DNA from: Zelopaecilomyces penicillatus
Lineage: Eukaryota > Ascomycota > Sordariomycetes > Hypocreales > Pseudodiploosporaceae
Assembly: GCA_005765155.1 (NCBI GenBank)
Contig: VCCP01000001.1
Coordinates: 3,658,001-3,722,000 of the forward strand
Direction of reading: 5' to 3'
DNA length: 64,000 nucleotides
In this document: positions 11,716 to 23,273 of the stretch, one piece after another
Numbering within the stretch: position 1 is the stretch's first letter
Layout: each line of letters opens with the position of its first letter
The notes under the pieces: generated by a model
Databases searched by the model: none
What the model saw: the letters and a program-made list of their open reading frames with translations, nothing else
What the model was told of the DNA's origin: nothing
Position numbers and translations under genes: made by a program

Positions 11716-13462
11716 GACAAAGACACTAATCCCCAGCCTCTTTCCCCGGACACGTGCTCCAACATATCAATGTTTCTTGTTTTGTCTAATTTCCAGGGGT
11801 TTGCTTAGCGATCCGCACATGCACATGATACTATGGCCAGGGGGTGGTGGTATGTTGTTGCTAATGGAGCGGACTATCTTGGGCAACCAACATATGTGAA
11901 GGGAACAAAGAGAGAATGAAAATTCATGTGAGTTAGCTGGATGGTAATCCAAAGTGGCAGCTTTAGAGGACTCTCAGGTTTGTGGGATGGAGAGAAATGA
12001 AGTCCTTTAAGTGATGGATATATATATATATATATAGTCAAGCCTGGGTTCCCTATATTTCGTTCGGATCAGCATATTTGAGAATCTGCAGGAGCAGCAC
12101 GCACATATGCACGCAGATACCCGGTTATTGGACAGTGTTGATTTGGAAACATCAAGTCCATATTTTCTGTTTCTATACTATATTGCATAACAGTTGCAGT
12201 GGTTTATATAACAGCACCTCGATATTGTTACGCCTTTGTATCCTGACACCCATGATTGCTGTCAATACTCCACGTTCAACATCCCACTAAGATACGAACA
12301 CCATCACCTAAAAGCTTCCAGTCATGAGATGTGAAAAGATGATCAACATGGTGAAGAGATTACATGTTTCTCTAAGAGGATGGAATAAAACAACCCTATA
12401 CAATGTGTGAACCTTGCCATGATGCCCCCAACGGCTCGGCGATATATATTTCCTTTTGCAAATACACATGTAAATTATATGCCGGTATGCATGCAGCATG
12501 CAGCATGCAACATCACCGCTCATAAAGAATGCAGCGAAATCGTGGTTCGTCTACTTTGGTGATGTTTACTGTTGCGGAATTTCCTTTTATGGACTTGAAT
12601 GGGGAACAAGAGATGCAAAGCCATGCATTAGTCTGCATGTGCCTGTTTTTCTTATCGGTGTGTCATTCAAGCGCCTTTTGAGCCGTGTTTCCGTGGATAT
12701 GCCAGGACTACAGCCTAATTTCTAGAGACTGCAAAATAAAATAAAAAAACTCGTAAATAGTCCATCATGTATTCTCGCAACTGACCACGTTTTTCAGTTA
12801 GTTACATGTAGATAAGAAACATCAAGTTATAGAAACCATTTAATATCAACAGCAAGTTAGTCAAACTTATCAATTGTAACTTGCCTGACCAACTAAACTC
12901 ACCAATGTAGTATTCTGATGATAGGGTAGGTTAGTAAAATGCGCTACAGTAACATCACAACAGAGGGCGCACTCCTACATCCCGGCCTCCGCGGCACCGG
13001 TTGTTTTGGCGGGCGCCAATCACAGCATCCGCGTTTCCAAAGTTTGACAGACGCCAGACTTTCGTACGTAAACTTATCCCAACGAACTCCTGCACTGCCA
13101 GCTTAGTACTTTGTAGCGGCTGATCAGGCTGCGGCATCGGCTTGCTGGGCTGCGGAGACGGGGACGGGTTCATAGATAGGTTCGGAGGGTTACTATCAAT
13201 GGAAAAACCCCCCCCACTCATCAACAACCTACCTATCAAGGTATGATATGATTCATCGTGATACAACTTCAGTTTGTGTAAAGTGGGCATTTTGCATGCC
13301 AGTATACCCATTTGTGTATTCAAAGTTTGAAGGGTTTGGGAGTATAAGACCTGAGAATCTTCCCTCATTTCTTTTTTACATTTATCAGCCCATCATCCTT
13401 CATCATCATCTATCCCCTCTCGTATCAAACCATCCCGAACGCGACTCACCAACACTGCAACA
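10053..13462. other. Long divergent intergenic region (promoters of the 7-TM and flavoprotein genes)
   Basis: About 3.4 kb lie between two divergent starts. The part next to 10052 is probably promoter and 5' UTR of the 7-TM gene. The stretch contains a perfect TACGGAGTA at 10857-10865, a (CA)n microsatellite at 11675-11713, an (AT)n run near 12020-12036, and a GC-richer island at 12950-13200. Open frames of up to ~200 codons (10186-10812) have no recognisable domain, no splice support and compositional bias, so I do not call them. A regulatory or non-coding RNA function cannot be excluded. Confidence 0.6.
11675..11713. repeat. (AC)n microsatellite
   Basis: About 19 uninterrupted AC dinucleotide units lie in the divergent intergenic region, flanked by short AAAGAC units. 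Confidence 0.95.
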
Positions 13463-14343
13463 ATGGGCCGCCACACGCTTGAATATCCCAAAGAGCCTAC
13501 AAACCTCATCAAGAGATATGGCGACCGAGGCATGTGCCCTTCCTCACACTCCCTATAACCCAACACTGTGCTTCTTGGAGGCAGCTTCTTCATATCCCCA
13601 AACTAACACATCAAAAAGGCTCCTATGCACTGGAGCATATCCACACTCTCGTCAACGCCTCTCAGCTCGTCCAAGTCTCCTTTAACCCCCCAGACTCCCC
13701 CTTCCCCGTCATCATCCCCATGATTGGCCATATGGGCTCCTTCGACCGCCCCAGCGCCAGCCTAGGAGACCCTTTGGACCTCTACATCCACGGCTACGTC
13801 TCCTCTCGCATGATGAACATCTCCCGCAAGGAGGGCGAGACAGAAAGCAAGGGCATGCCCGTATGCGTCTCCGTCTCCCACGTCGATGGCCTCGTCCTCT
13901 CCCTCTCCGCGTTCAACTCCAGCTACAACTACCGCTCCGCCATCCTCTTCGGCCATGCCACTCTCGTCCAAGACCCAGAGGAGAAACTCTACGCTCTCGA
14001 GCTCATCACCAACAGTGTTGTCCCGGACCGCTGGCGCAACTCCCGCCTGCCCCCCACGGGCGCCGAGTTACAGAGCACCAGCGTCCTTCGTGTCAAGATT
14101 GCTTCTGGGAGCGCAAAGTACCGCGAGGGCAACACAAACGACGACAAGCATGATAGAGAGAACGAGCAGGCTGTGGATACCATCTGGACGGGGGTGCTGC
14201 CTGTGCACCAGACCTTTGCTGAGCCTGTGCCGTCTGCGTATAACAAGGTCGAGCTGCCGGAGTATGTGTCGCAGTATGTGAAAGAGTTTAACCAAGACGG
14301 CAAGGAGCATAGCGTAGCGGTTGCCAAGAAGAATTATAAGTAA
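13463..14343 (+). CDS. Flavin-nucleotide-binding protein (pyridoxamine 5'-phosphate oxidase-like split barrel)
   Basis: There are two exons, 13463-13529 and 13619-14343, encoding 263 residues. The protein starts MGRHTLEYPKEPTNLIKRYG, the usual entry of the fungal/bacterial flavin-nucleotide-binding family (Pyridox_ox_2 fold). The core reads VSFNPPDSPFPVIIPMIG, then LYIHGYVSSRMM and PVCVSVSHVDGLVLSLSAFN, then YRSAILFGHATLV, consistent with an FMN-binding split barrel. The enzymatic substrate is unknown; family members are usually described as FMN-binding, likely reductase- or oxidase-like. The intron is only frame-consistent with a GC donor (GCATGT at 13530) and AG at 13617-13618, with a perfect CTAAC branch site near 13602. 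A GT at 13534 would break the frame. The 3' end converges on the spermidine-synthase-like gene, 174 bp away. Confidence 0.88.
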
Positions 14344-14517
14344 AAAAGACATGATGAAAGGGGCAAATGTCATATGAATACCCTGATATATACAAACATC
14401 CATTATAATTTACAACCGCAGCATTGTTGTTTGCATGGAATCGTTTCAACGAAACGAACATAAATACCCAGGTCTCGCTTCTGCATGTCGCTCGATATAC
14501 AAACACAACCCATCAGT

Positions 14518-16464
14518 TCACCAGCTTTCCCAAACATGCGGAGGAATAACCGTCCTCATAATCGTCCAGTGCCCCGCCGCGCTCGTCTTATGCCACTCCG
14601 TCACCCGCCCCGTCTCATTCCTACGAAGAAGCCCAACCTCCTTGCCGTCCGGCGATGCAAAGAAATCAGCCTGGTCAACTTCATTTTGAGGTTCTAGGTA
14701 CGACTGTCTAGCGTGGCTCATCAAGTAGTCCTCCTCCACTGCACGGCGGAAGGTGAGTGGTGGTGACACCGTCTTTTTGCAAAAGATGACCATGTTGGTA
14801 AAGTCCGTCTTCTTCTCCTTGATGGCAACGGGGTCGGCGGGGCTTTCCCGGAACATGCGGCACATGGGGAAGACCTTTTGGATGGTTCGCACGATAGTCC
14901 GGGGGGCGGGTAGGGTGAAGTCGCCCGCATAGTTCTGGAGCGGTTGGTGTTAGGACATGGGGTACATCTCTTGAAACACAAAAGGACAGAAAGGGAGAAA
15001 TGCTCGCATTACTTACAATTGCAATGACACCGTCCGGCTTGAGTAAGGACCTGAGGTTCTGGAGAAACTCAACCGTGAAAAGCTCAACAGGCTCCGCTCC
15101 TCCAGTAAAAACGTCGTGCACAATGTAATCAAACGTCTTTTTGGATTCGTTGACCAGCCTGGCTGTGTACCCGATAGCATCTTCCAAGACTGGCGGGTTA
15201 TTCTCGCGAAGCTGAAAGTACTTGGCAGCAAACTCATGGACAACCGGGTCAATCTCCACGACAGTAGTGTCAATCCCGTGAGCCACCATGGCGGATGGCA
15301 TGGTGCCAATACCCAAGCCCCTGAACGATCTTTGTGTTAGCTATTCCCTCGTGATATATGTTGGGAGTGAATAAGAAGAACTTACACGACTAATGCGCTG
15401 GCATCACTATCCGCAACTGGTACCACTCTTTTCACCAGGCGTACCGCTTCCAGCATGACGAATATGCCGTACACTGGCTCTGTCACCACTTCACCACGGT
15501 AGTCGACCCAGTCTCCTCCCAGAATGCTGTGGTCACACCGAAGGACCCGAAACTTATCCTTCAGATTCTCAAGTACAGAGATATACCCAGTCACAGACTC
15601 ACGACGTTCCAGCAGCGTCCAACCCTGAGCGATCATGGTGTTGTTCAGCGCAACCGTCGCCGATGGTGTAAGGACGTGCGTGTTGAATAGCGCCGTGTGC
15701 AGCAGCGCCGGGAGGGTCAGCGCGAGCAGCTTCGACGGCGCAAACACGGTATATGAGGCTGCCAGCAGCATCTCCATACCCAAACGCGTGTAGAAGAAAC
15801 CTCTGCCTACAAAGACCTGCAAGTGCGTGGCAGACATGTGCTCCATGAACTTGAAGAAACCCCAAGATCCCAGACCAGGACCAGCCTCTGCGATGAACTT
15901 GGGAAACATGCTGAGATCCGCCCCTTCTAGATGATCCGCCACACAGGCCGCAGAAAACAGAGCCAGAGGAACCAAAGTGAGAGCCTCAGTCGCCAGGGGG
16001 CCCCATTGCGCGCCAAGCACATCACTGAAGCTGTACAGGAAGAACTGCACCGTGGGGATGTAAATAGCAACCAGCGGCAGCAGCTGAGCCGTCTCCACGG
16101 GCAAAAACTGGCGCAGCGCCAGGTTCCCCGCCCAGCCGATAAAAGTGCCGACCATGATCAGCTTGGAGTGCCACGTCGCCGCAGGAATCGAGCCGTACAC
16201 GGGCGACAGCGCGAGCTGCGACACGTTGGAGTAGATGCCGAGGAGGCTCAGCAAGACGATGGTCCTCGCATAGATGGACACTTGCGCAATCGCGCGGCTG
16301 CTCCACGTATCGCTCTTGGCCTTGTGCGCCAGGTCCTTCAACTCCTGTTCGAACCTCTCTGGCGTGAAGCCCACGGGCGGAGCTGTTGCATCTTCAGTCG
16401 CCGCCGTTGCCTTCTTCTTGGGCGCAGACCGTTGGCGTGGCATGGTTCTTGGTGATAAAAACAA
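14518..16464 (-). CDS. Membrane-anchored spermine/spermidine-synthase-family protein
   Basis: There are three exons, 16464-15386, 15320-15017 and 14934-14518 (introns 65 and 82 bp, with GCTAAC/CTAAC branch sites), encoding 599 residues. A start at 16443 (MPRQRSAPKKK) would give 592 residues and is equally plausible. After a basic, Ala-rich N-terminus come about four to five hydrophobic segments between residues ~65 and 285. The aminopropyltransferase/SAM-methyltransferase Rossmann domain follows: GLGIGTMPSAM glycine loop, TTVVEIDP acidic residue at the strand end, FDYIVHDVFTGG, then GVIAINYAGD split across intron 2. The membrane part makes it unlike soluble spermidine synthase. Whether it makes polyamines, methylates or does something else is unknown. 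It probably sits in an internal membrane with the catalytic domain on one face. Confidence 0.88.
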
Positions 16465-17972
16465 TGGCGCTGAAGTGGGAGCAACTAGAAGAGAAAAAGG
16501 AAAAAGAAGATGAGCCTACAACCAGCAAGGCGCACGTTGAGAGTCGATAATATGGGGAGAATCAGAGTCAATTGACTTCAGAATGACCAGCATTTGAAGC
16601 TCTCGTTGTCCCAATGCAACTCCGTAATTAATACTGGCAAGTCAAGAAGTGTCCACTTTGCACATGGCAAAACGTTTCATCCTTCTGGCAGCGTGTCAGA
16701 GCTGTGATTTAGTGGGGGGGCTGCCTGTTGTTTGTCGCAGCCTGAGGACAACAATAGACAATGGAATCATCACAACACTCAAGGTGTGGGATTACAGCGG
16801 TGTTGAGATTATTGTAAAATTAATTGCAATTTAGGTAATGAATATCAAGCGTGTGCTTTTCATGTATCGTTGGCTTTGGCCGTGGTGTTTCAGTGAGACT
16901 GTGGAGACGATGTTGGGAAGACGTGAGTCTACCAAAGACTGCATGACAATGAAGAGTAGTAGGATTTAAGTCTAGAAGCTGCGTTTGATATATAGAGACG
17001 AGATATTCAGTAGTTTTGTTCACCTATATTAAATGAAATTCTGATGGAATACCGTGAGATTCCACTGCAGGAAGATGAATACTTGTAGGGTATGCGTGAT
17101 GATGGCTTTTATTGTGTTAAAGCCATGTCCAGCATGATAACGAAAAGTGATATGGCAAAATATCAAGGGTAGAAAAACAAAATAGGCGAGGTCTGCTTGG
17201 TCTGCTCCAATTCAATGGGAGTGTCTCAATGTAACCACCTCGAACAAAATATGAGAAGAAACTAGAAAGGTAGTATGGCATCTTGGTGATGACATGTACC
17301 GGTATAAGACATGAAACATATCATAGCCCAGACTATGAGATCTCATCAGACCGATTGGAGAAGCATTAGATACAAGATATAGACAGAAAGATCCTTTGGA
17401 TCGAATAGTAAAGAGGACATCGAGATTCAACAACGCTTGACCGACAATGAGAGCCAAAAACGCTTGTTTCTCCCAATCCATTCCAATCTGGGGGTTCCAA
17501 ACTTTCATATGTCGGCCCGAAGCCGATTCCACTTTCCTGCATGAGTCGACGGGAGCTTGAGCTGGCATGTCTTTGACACACGGCTGATATGCGAGCCAGC
17601 CCGTGGTTCAATGTGCCGCTTCCTGGTTCAGCTTCCAACAAAACTCGGAAAATATATCCTACCACGAGGTTAGCTCAGTATTTAGGTCGAGATGATTATG
17701 GCCGCCAATTGAGTGTGTAATTTCTGCGGTAGCTCACCCCTTACACCTTGACTGTCCGCCTCCTCTCTCTCTTTTCATACCATACATATCCGCATCGGAA
17801 GTTGTGGCTACATTCTCAATCAACATCTCATTGTCAAACTACATATAACAAGATAAGAAGCAATCATCTGCAAGGAGAATCTGTTCCAGCATCAAACCCG
17901 TCGCAACCCCCTCTTTGCCTTGAAACCCGTGATGTAGCAATATCAAGCCCTCAAAGTACATATGAAGAGTAT

Positions 17973-18007
17973 CACAACACAACACAACACAACACAACAC
18001 AACACAA
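17973..18007. repeat. (AACAC)n pentanucleotide repeat
   Basis: About seven tandem AACAC units lie in the intergenic spacer, eight bases before a TACTCCGTA motif. Confidence 0.9.
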
Positions 18008-19106
18008 TAGTGAGTACTCCGTAAAATGCACCAAAAGAGTAATTACGCACTGGCACCTCATCCATTTGTTAATGCTGCTTCTTATCTACACTTGATTTGG
18101 AAGGTCACTACGACGGAAGAAGGGATATCATGTTCCCCGGTGGCTGGGCGGAATAGTTCAAGTCTGAGACACCTTTTTATTTCAAGATTCATGTACGTTG
18201 CTTCGGTGACAGACATGTTTTTGACTAGGACCGGAAAAATCAAGAATCGTCAGTCCCGAATGCGATATTATCATTCCCCCAACAGAGACGAGACTCAATT
18301 GGTAGTCATATTCTCCTTGCACACCTGCACACCTACACACCTATGCACAATGCAATTCAGCCTCACACTAATAATGCCAATTTTCCATCCTTCCTTCCGA
18401 CCCCCCAAAGCACACGGACCAATTTGTCTCACCCCATAGCGTTTCCCAGAATGGTCAAGGGCATGTCACCCAGACCCGGGCCTAGATCGTGCAATATGTT
18501 TCTGCAAAGCTCTCTCTCTGCAAGGGTGGGTGGGTAGGTGTTGCAAGCAGCAAAAAGAGCTCCAAATTGTGTCACATCATGTAAATATACCGTCGTTATC
18601 GTGTGTCTCACCTCGGGTGCTGCTAGTACTGTACTAGAGCTACTAACTAGGTAGGTCACAATCGGTTTGTACGTTGCTTGCCTTCCCACTTCCAGCCCGT
18701 GTTTTTTTTTTTTTCCCTTCGTCGTCTTCTTCTTTTTTCGCCCTAAAAAGTCTCGGCGTCATATTCATGAACCCCTGATGAAGGAAGGAAAAATGAAAAA
18801 GGTTCAGTCTCAAAATTGCACATCAGCAGATGTTCGGCACATTTTCGTGCAGAAATCTACGGATGATGCCGAAGCCAAGATACTTACTGTACGTAGTAAG
18901 TGAAGCCACGGAGGATGGCATGAGCCGCATGTTCGGCACCCTCATCATCATCAAAAAGACGGGAAAGCAAGAACTCTAAAGCTTGCTCAGCTCATTCCAA
19001 ACGAAAAAGTATTGAAACATTGAAATCCAACACACACATAATTCCCCCGAGGGATACAAAGGGTCTCATTAGAGGGGCGGTCAGCTGAATTACAAGCAAT
19101 GGCTGG

Positions 19107-19114
19107 TATAAGTA
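19107..19114 (+). promoter_or_regulatory. TATA-like box upstream of the secreted cysteine-rich protein
   Basis: TATAAGTA lies 156-163 bases before the ATG at 19270, a normal distance for a fungal TATA element with a short 5' UTR. It is placed by sequence resemblance only. Confidence 0.4.
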
Positions 19115-19269
19115 GTTCATCTCCCGCATTTCGCATGTCCGTAAGCACACCCCTTGTAACCCTGTGAATTTCCCTCTCGACATCGTGAAAACGCGACGCC
19201 TACGATCCCAGATCCCTGTCCAAATTCAACATCTCGAAACACATTCATAATACGTTACATTTATTCATC

Positions 19270-20060
19270 ATGAAGAGTACCGCGATATACCTTGCCCTCC
19301 TCGCCGGAGCCGTCACTGCCAGACCCGTCAATCTCCCCACACACTCCGCTCCATCTACCGCCGACTACCGGTTCAGATGTGGAGGCGATTTCGACTGCCC
19401 GCTCAACCAGCGATGTGGCTATGAAGTGACATTCAATGGGGAATTACTATCATCAGAATGCATTCCCGCTGTATGTAACACATTTATCTTTGAGCTTGGC
19501 CAATCTAATGTCAAGTCTTGCTAATGATTCTTTTTGGATAATATTGTAGGTCGACGACTTCAATAAACGTCGTTCTAGTACACCAGCTATTTCAAAACGC
19601 CTCTTTGGCTGCCAGTACCATTACGACTGTCCTCGCGAGAATCTATGCGTATCCGACATCCTCACTAACAGTGACGAGGACGAAGAAGCCTCAGCATACT
19701 GTTATAGTGTAAGCATATCATCATCATCAGAAGACCCCAAACAAACCTTTGCTAACAGTAATGCCTATCTAGTTTCCAACCGTCCTAAGTCGTCGTGCAG
19801 CACCTCTCCATGTTACCCACCACGTATCTAGCTGCAACAGAGATTCCGAATGCCCCAACGGCCAGATATGCATGATGGAGCGAGAAGTAGAAAATGAAAT
19901 CGTAAATTTCTGTGGAGATGTAAGTGTCCCTGATGAACGAAAAAAAAAAAACATGCATAAACCTGCCAATACTAACACCCTATTTCTTTTTTAGAGGAAC
20001 CTCCTTGGTCGTGCCGTGTCTCCGCTCGTGGCAAGAGTCGAGGATAAGCCTAGGTCTTGA
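19270..20060 (+). CDS. Secreted three-module cysteine-rich protein with dibasic processing sites
   Basis: There are four exons, 19270-19470, 19550-19708, 19773-19919 and 19995-20060, all separated by phase-0 introns (79, 64 and 75 bp) with CTAAT/CTAAC branch sites. They encode 190 residues. Residues 1-17 are a signal peptide (MKSTAIYLALLAGAVTA). Exons 1-3 each carry one module of form C-x5-C-x5-C-x(13-17)-C: C37/43/49/64, C88/94/100/118 and C141/147/153/167. The second Cys is followed by Pro (DCP or ECP). Linkers contain KRR (73-75), KR (83-84) and RR (127-128), typical Kex2 sites, so the precursor may be cut into three four-Cys peptides. Exon 4 is a short Arg-containing tail; an alternative acceptor two bases downstream would give a different 16-residue end. 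The family is unrecognised. Candidate roles are effector, cell-wall or signalling peptide. Confidence 0.85.
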
Positions 20061-20956
20061 TGACTATGGCGAAGGGGGTTGCGAGCTGCCGATATTCACT
20101 AAAGGCGGTTGAATGAATGAAAGAATTAACATCATCTTCAGTTTCCCAGGTGGAACTCTGATCTAATAGTCAGATACTTATGTAGATCAAATGTTTACGA
20201 TTGATGAAACACGCGTATTCGTATTGTCGAGACTCACTCCGATTGAAAACGGCTTCAGCCAACAGGTTTAGCTATTTGCCATCTACTTTGCAAGCAAGCA
20301 GAATACCGCGTGATGTAAGCGTTGGTCTCAGACAAGAGATTGTAAAGACATTAGTAGCCAACACATCATAATTTGGTGTCACACTGCCGTGGCCGAAGGA
20401 GGGGTTTCCCCATTCGTAGGTACACAAAGCTGAGCACGCAATAACACACCAGTTGACACAAGCATGGTCCTGGCATGGTGAGACTGAGCTCTTGTATTTC
20501 AGTCCTGCTCAAAGTATCCCCCATTCATCGTTCATTGTGAGCCCACAGTCTGTTACCAAACTAGACATCATGGAGGCATTTCACACGAACTCCTCTTACC
20601 AACCGATGCGCATCTCAACACCCATGTTACACATGTTACGGCCTCCTTTTACACCAGAATCACAATCACAAAGTGGCTGGCCCCAAAGGGCATATGCAAA
20701 TATAGAGCAAGTGCTGGAGATGCCAGCAAGTAGAATGCGAAGCACAAAGCGAAACAAAGAGCTGCCACCAACAACCACCCCATCTTTACCAAATCAGATT
20801 CTCAAATTCCACAAGGACAGAAGCCGCCGCCCGCATATCAAATGCAAAACAAAACAGAAAGTAAAATAGATCCCGTCGGCCCCGTCTTAAGGAAGACGCA
20901 AAAATATCACCCTGATTCTATGCGGCCTTTTTTTTCGTTCATAGCTGCTTGGCTTC
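20061..20956. other. Convergent spacer
   Basis: The 3' flanks of the cysteine-rich gene (+) and the Dal81/TamA-like gene (-) meet here. An open frame at 20453-20869 has no domain and no coding-like pattern. I see no gene. Confidence 0.6.
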
Positions 20957-23273
20957 TCAAATCGGCGTCGCATAACTGTCCTCCTCCATATCATCATCGC
21001 TGCTATCCGTCTCACTTTGCGGGCTCTGTGCACCACTAACATCCGTGCTGGGCAGATTGCTGAAGCTGCCCAGAATACTGGCCCCTCCAGAAAAGGAGCC
21101 GGGGCCAGAGGGAGCAGAAAAGTCCGCCATGCTTCCATTGCGGCTCATGGAGGGCTTCTCGGGAAGCTGTTTCAAAAGACCAGTGGAGATGTCCAACATT
21201 GTCATGGCAAAATCTGTCAATCCCTTGCTCTCTCCAGGCTTGCAGCTCACTGACAAGGTCCATCGATATTCTCCAAGCCGGCGACGGTACCATTCAGCCT
21301 CCTCACGGGCAGGTGAGGTCGCCCACAACAACGACCCAAACGTGCCAATGAGAGCAAAACTGGTCTTTGAAGCAAAATACCAAAAGGATCGGATATGGTT
21401 TGGCGTGAGGCGATTGACAAAGTCCATGGCTGAGATGAGACGGGCCTTGGCAGCACTGCGGCAAATATGCTGTACATACTGATCCACTGAGCATGAGTTT
21501 GATGCAAAGGACCTGATGATTCGTCGATGGAGAGTGATTTCGGCCGCAAAATATCCAAGGTGAAGATATCCAATGCTGGAGAGCCTGGATGTTTGCCGGC
21601 TGTTTGAGTAGGAGTCAAGACGAATGCTGGCCGGCAGCCCACCGTACCATTCCTTGAGCTTCAGCTGAATCGGCTTTGCGAGCGACAAAATCAGTTGTGT
21701 GCCTTGGTGGCCGGCATTGGTAACGGTCTGCATCGCTTGTAAAGTGTAGAATGTGTCGAGGATTTCTGAGAGAATCTCCGAGAGGTGTATAAATCTCGTG
21801 AAAACCAGTCGTCCCTTCTCGATATCCTGCTTCTCCTCCGCATCTTTTTCGTCCCACTCAACATCAGGAAAGTCATTCGCCCTGAGCGGACGCACTGCCC
21901 AGTTGGAGGCAAAAATATGTGATGGCCGTCCGTGGACCAACGAACCCCATTTATCCTGCATGTACAGCGCCCATGCAAGTCGCCTTCTCAGTCCCTTTTC
22001 CCACGGTGGAATCTTCCAGTTCGAGCAATCCAGATGCAATCCTAGTTCCTGGCCAATGGCAACCAGTTGAGCGGTAGGAGCCCATTGATCACCCTCAGGT
22101 CGCTGAGACAAGAGAAGCCCCGCCTGTATGGTAGACAGCTTCGGTCGGAACATGGCGTCCTCAAGGCTGCGACGGATAATCTTTTCAAGCTTCTTCACGT
22201 CTGGCCGAGGCTTCTGGGAGAGTTCATCGCAGTGTTCCCACCAGTTGAGAGCCAGAATATACACAGCTGCTAGGATCGGGGGAGCAAACTCTCGGTGCGA
22301 GCGTTCATACTTTTCGAGAAATACATGCTTCTGAATGATGGGGAGCGAAGGGTGAACCACTTTGAAGTAGAGGTCGATGAGTTTACGGCCATGAGGAGCA
22401 ACTACCGCCTCTATGGTATCCAGATCTTCCAGGACATGTTCAAACCCAGTCGTGTTTCGATCCGGCAGCATCAGAAAGGTCTCATCATCGCTAACTTTGC
22501 GAAGAGTGCCGCGGGATAAAAGGCTCTCATCTTGAGGATCAAAAGTGGAGAGGTTTATCAAAGAGGGCTCAAAGTCAGTTGTGGGTCCAATGTACTGGCT
22601 GTATCGGTCCTCTTGAAGACCCAATGTCCTTTTCAACATGGTAGGGCCACCAACATTGGCCAAGTCTTCCAAGAAGGAGCTGCTGGCGGCTGTACTGGAG
22701 AGGCTCGAATTCTGGTTTCGTCGGGCGGGTGTTCCGGGTGAGCTAGAACAAGTGTTAATCAAGTGTTGGATTTACAAATGGGCATGCATGAAAGAAGAAG
22801 AAAAGGAGATAGCATGAATCGCCAGACATAGTCTAGTTTCTAGAAACCATTTGCATGGCTCAATAGGTGATGATGTATAATGGTGGTGAATGGAGACCAA
22901 AGCAAAATGGAATATGAACGAACCTTCTTTTGCCACCAACCTCGTAGGTAGCGTCGCCATTAAGCTTTCTCTTGCGAGACTGGGGGCTTCCCAATATTAG
23001 GGAGCACTCGGTGCCGTTGACATGGCATGGCATGCAACCGTCGTCATCTTCACTTGTGGTGCATTTGGTGCCAGAGTAACGGCAAGCTTGACAAGGTGGG
23101 GCGACTGAGGCCGCGAAAGAAGTCGAGTCGACGGAACCCCTGCCATGCAGGCTAGCCGGGCCTATCTCAAATCTGTGGGAGCTATTCTGACGGCGCGGCA
23201 AGATATCTGGCCGCGCGGGTTTTGGCGCAATGGCGATCGGCGCCGTGCGCGGAACGGGAGCTTCTTGTGCCAT
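20957..23273 (-). CDS. Zn2Cys6 transcription factor of the Dal81/TamA type
   Basis: There are two exons, 23273-22924 and 22742-20957, joined across a 181-bp intron with matching phase, encoding 711 residues. The zinc cluster is C61-x2-C64-x6-C71-x8-C80-x2-C83-x6-C90. It has the canonical spacing but lacks the usual run of basic residues after the second Cys (RYSGTK instead of an RxRK-like pattern). A fungal-specific transcription-factor middle homology domain spans ~residues 220-480 (LIDLYFKVVHPSLPIIQK; ILALNWW; GLHLDCSNWKIPPWEKGLRR). The C-terminus is Ser-rich and acidic. The pattern around the middle domain matches Dal81/Uga35 and Aspergillus TamA, nuclear co-activators of nitrogen catabolism genes (e.g. 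GABA and urea use). In that family the zinc cluster is reported to be dispensable, which fits the weak basic region here. The assignment to TamA rather than a paralogue is inference. Confidence 0.87.

Larger units (their letters stand above)
16465..19269. other. Gene-free divergent spacer
   Basis: About 2.8 kb lie between the start of the spermidine-synthase-like gene (-) and that of the secreted cysteine-rich protein (+). It contains an AACAC pentanucleotide repeat at 17973-18007, a perfect TACTCCGTA at 18015-18023, poly-T near 18700, and a TATA-like site upstream of the gene at 19270. Open frames are short and have no recognisable domains. I see no gene. Confidence 0.65.

Noticed and set aside
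12955..13368. GC-rich island with a 137-codon minus-strand frame
   Set aside because: The translation has no domain, there is no splice support, and the composition of its two halves differs. It is more likely part of the flavoprotein promoter.
20453..20869. 138-codon open frame between the cysteine-rich and Dal81/TamA-like genes
   Set aside because: It is low-complexity and polar, has no homologous motif, and lies in a convergent 3' region.
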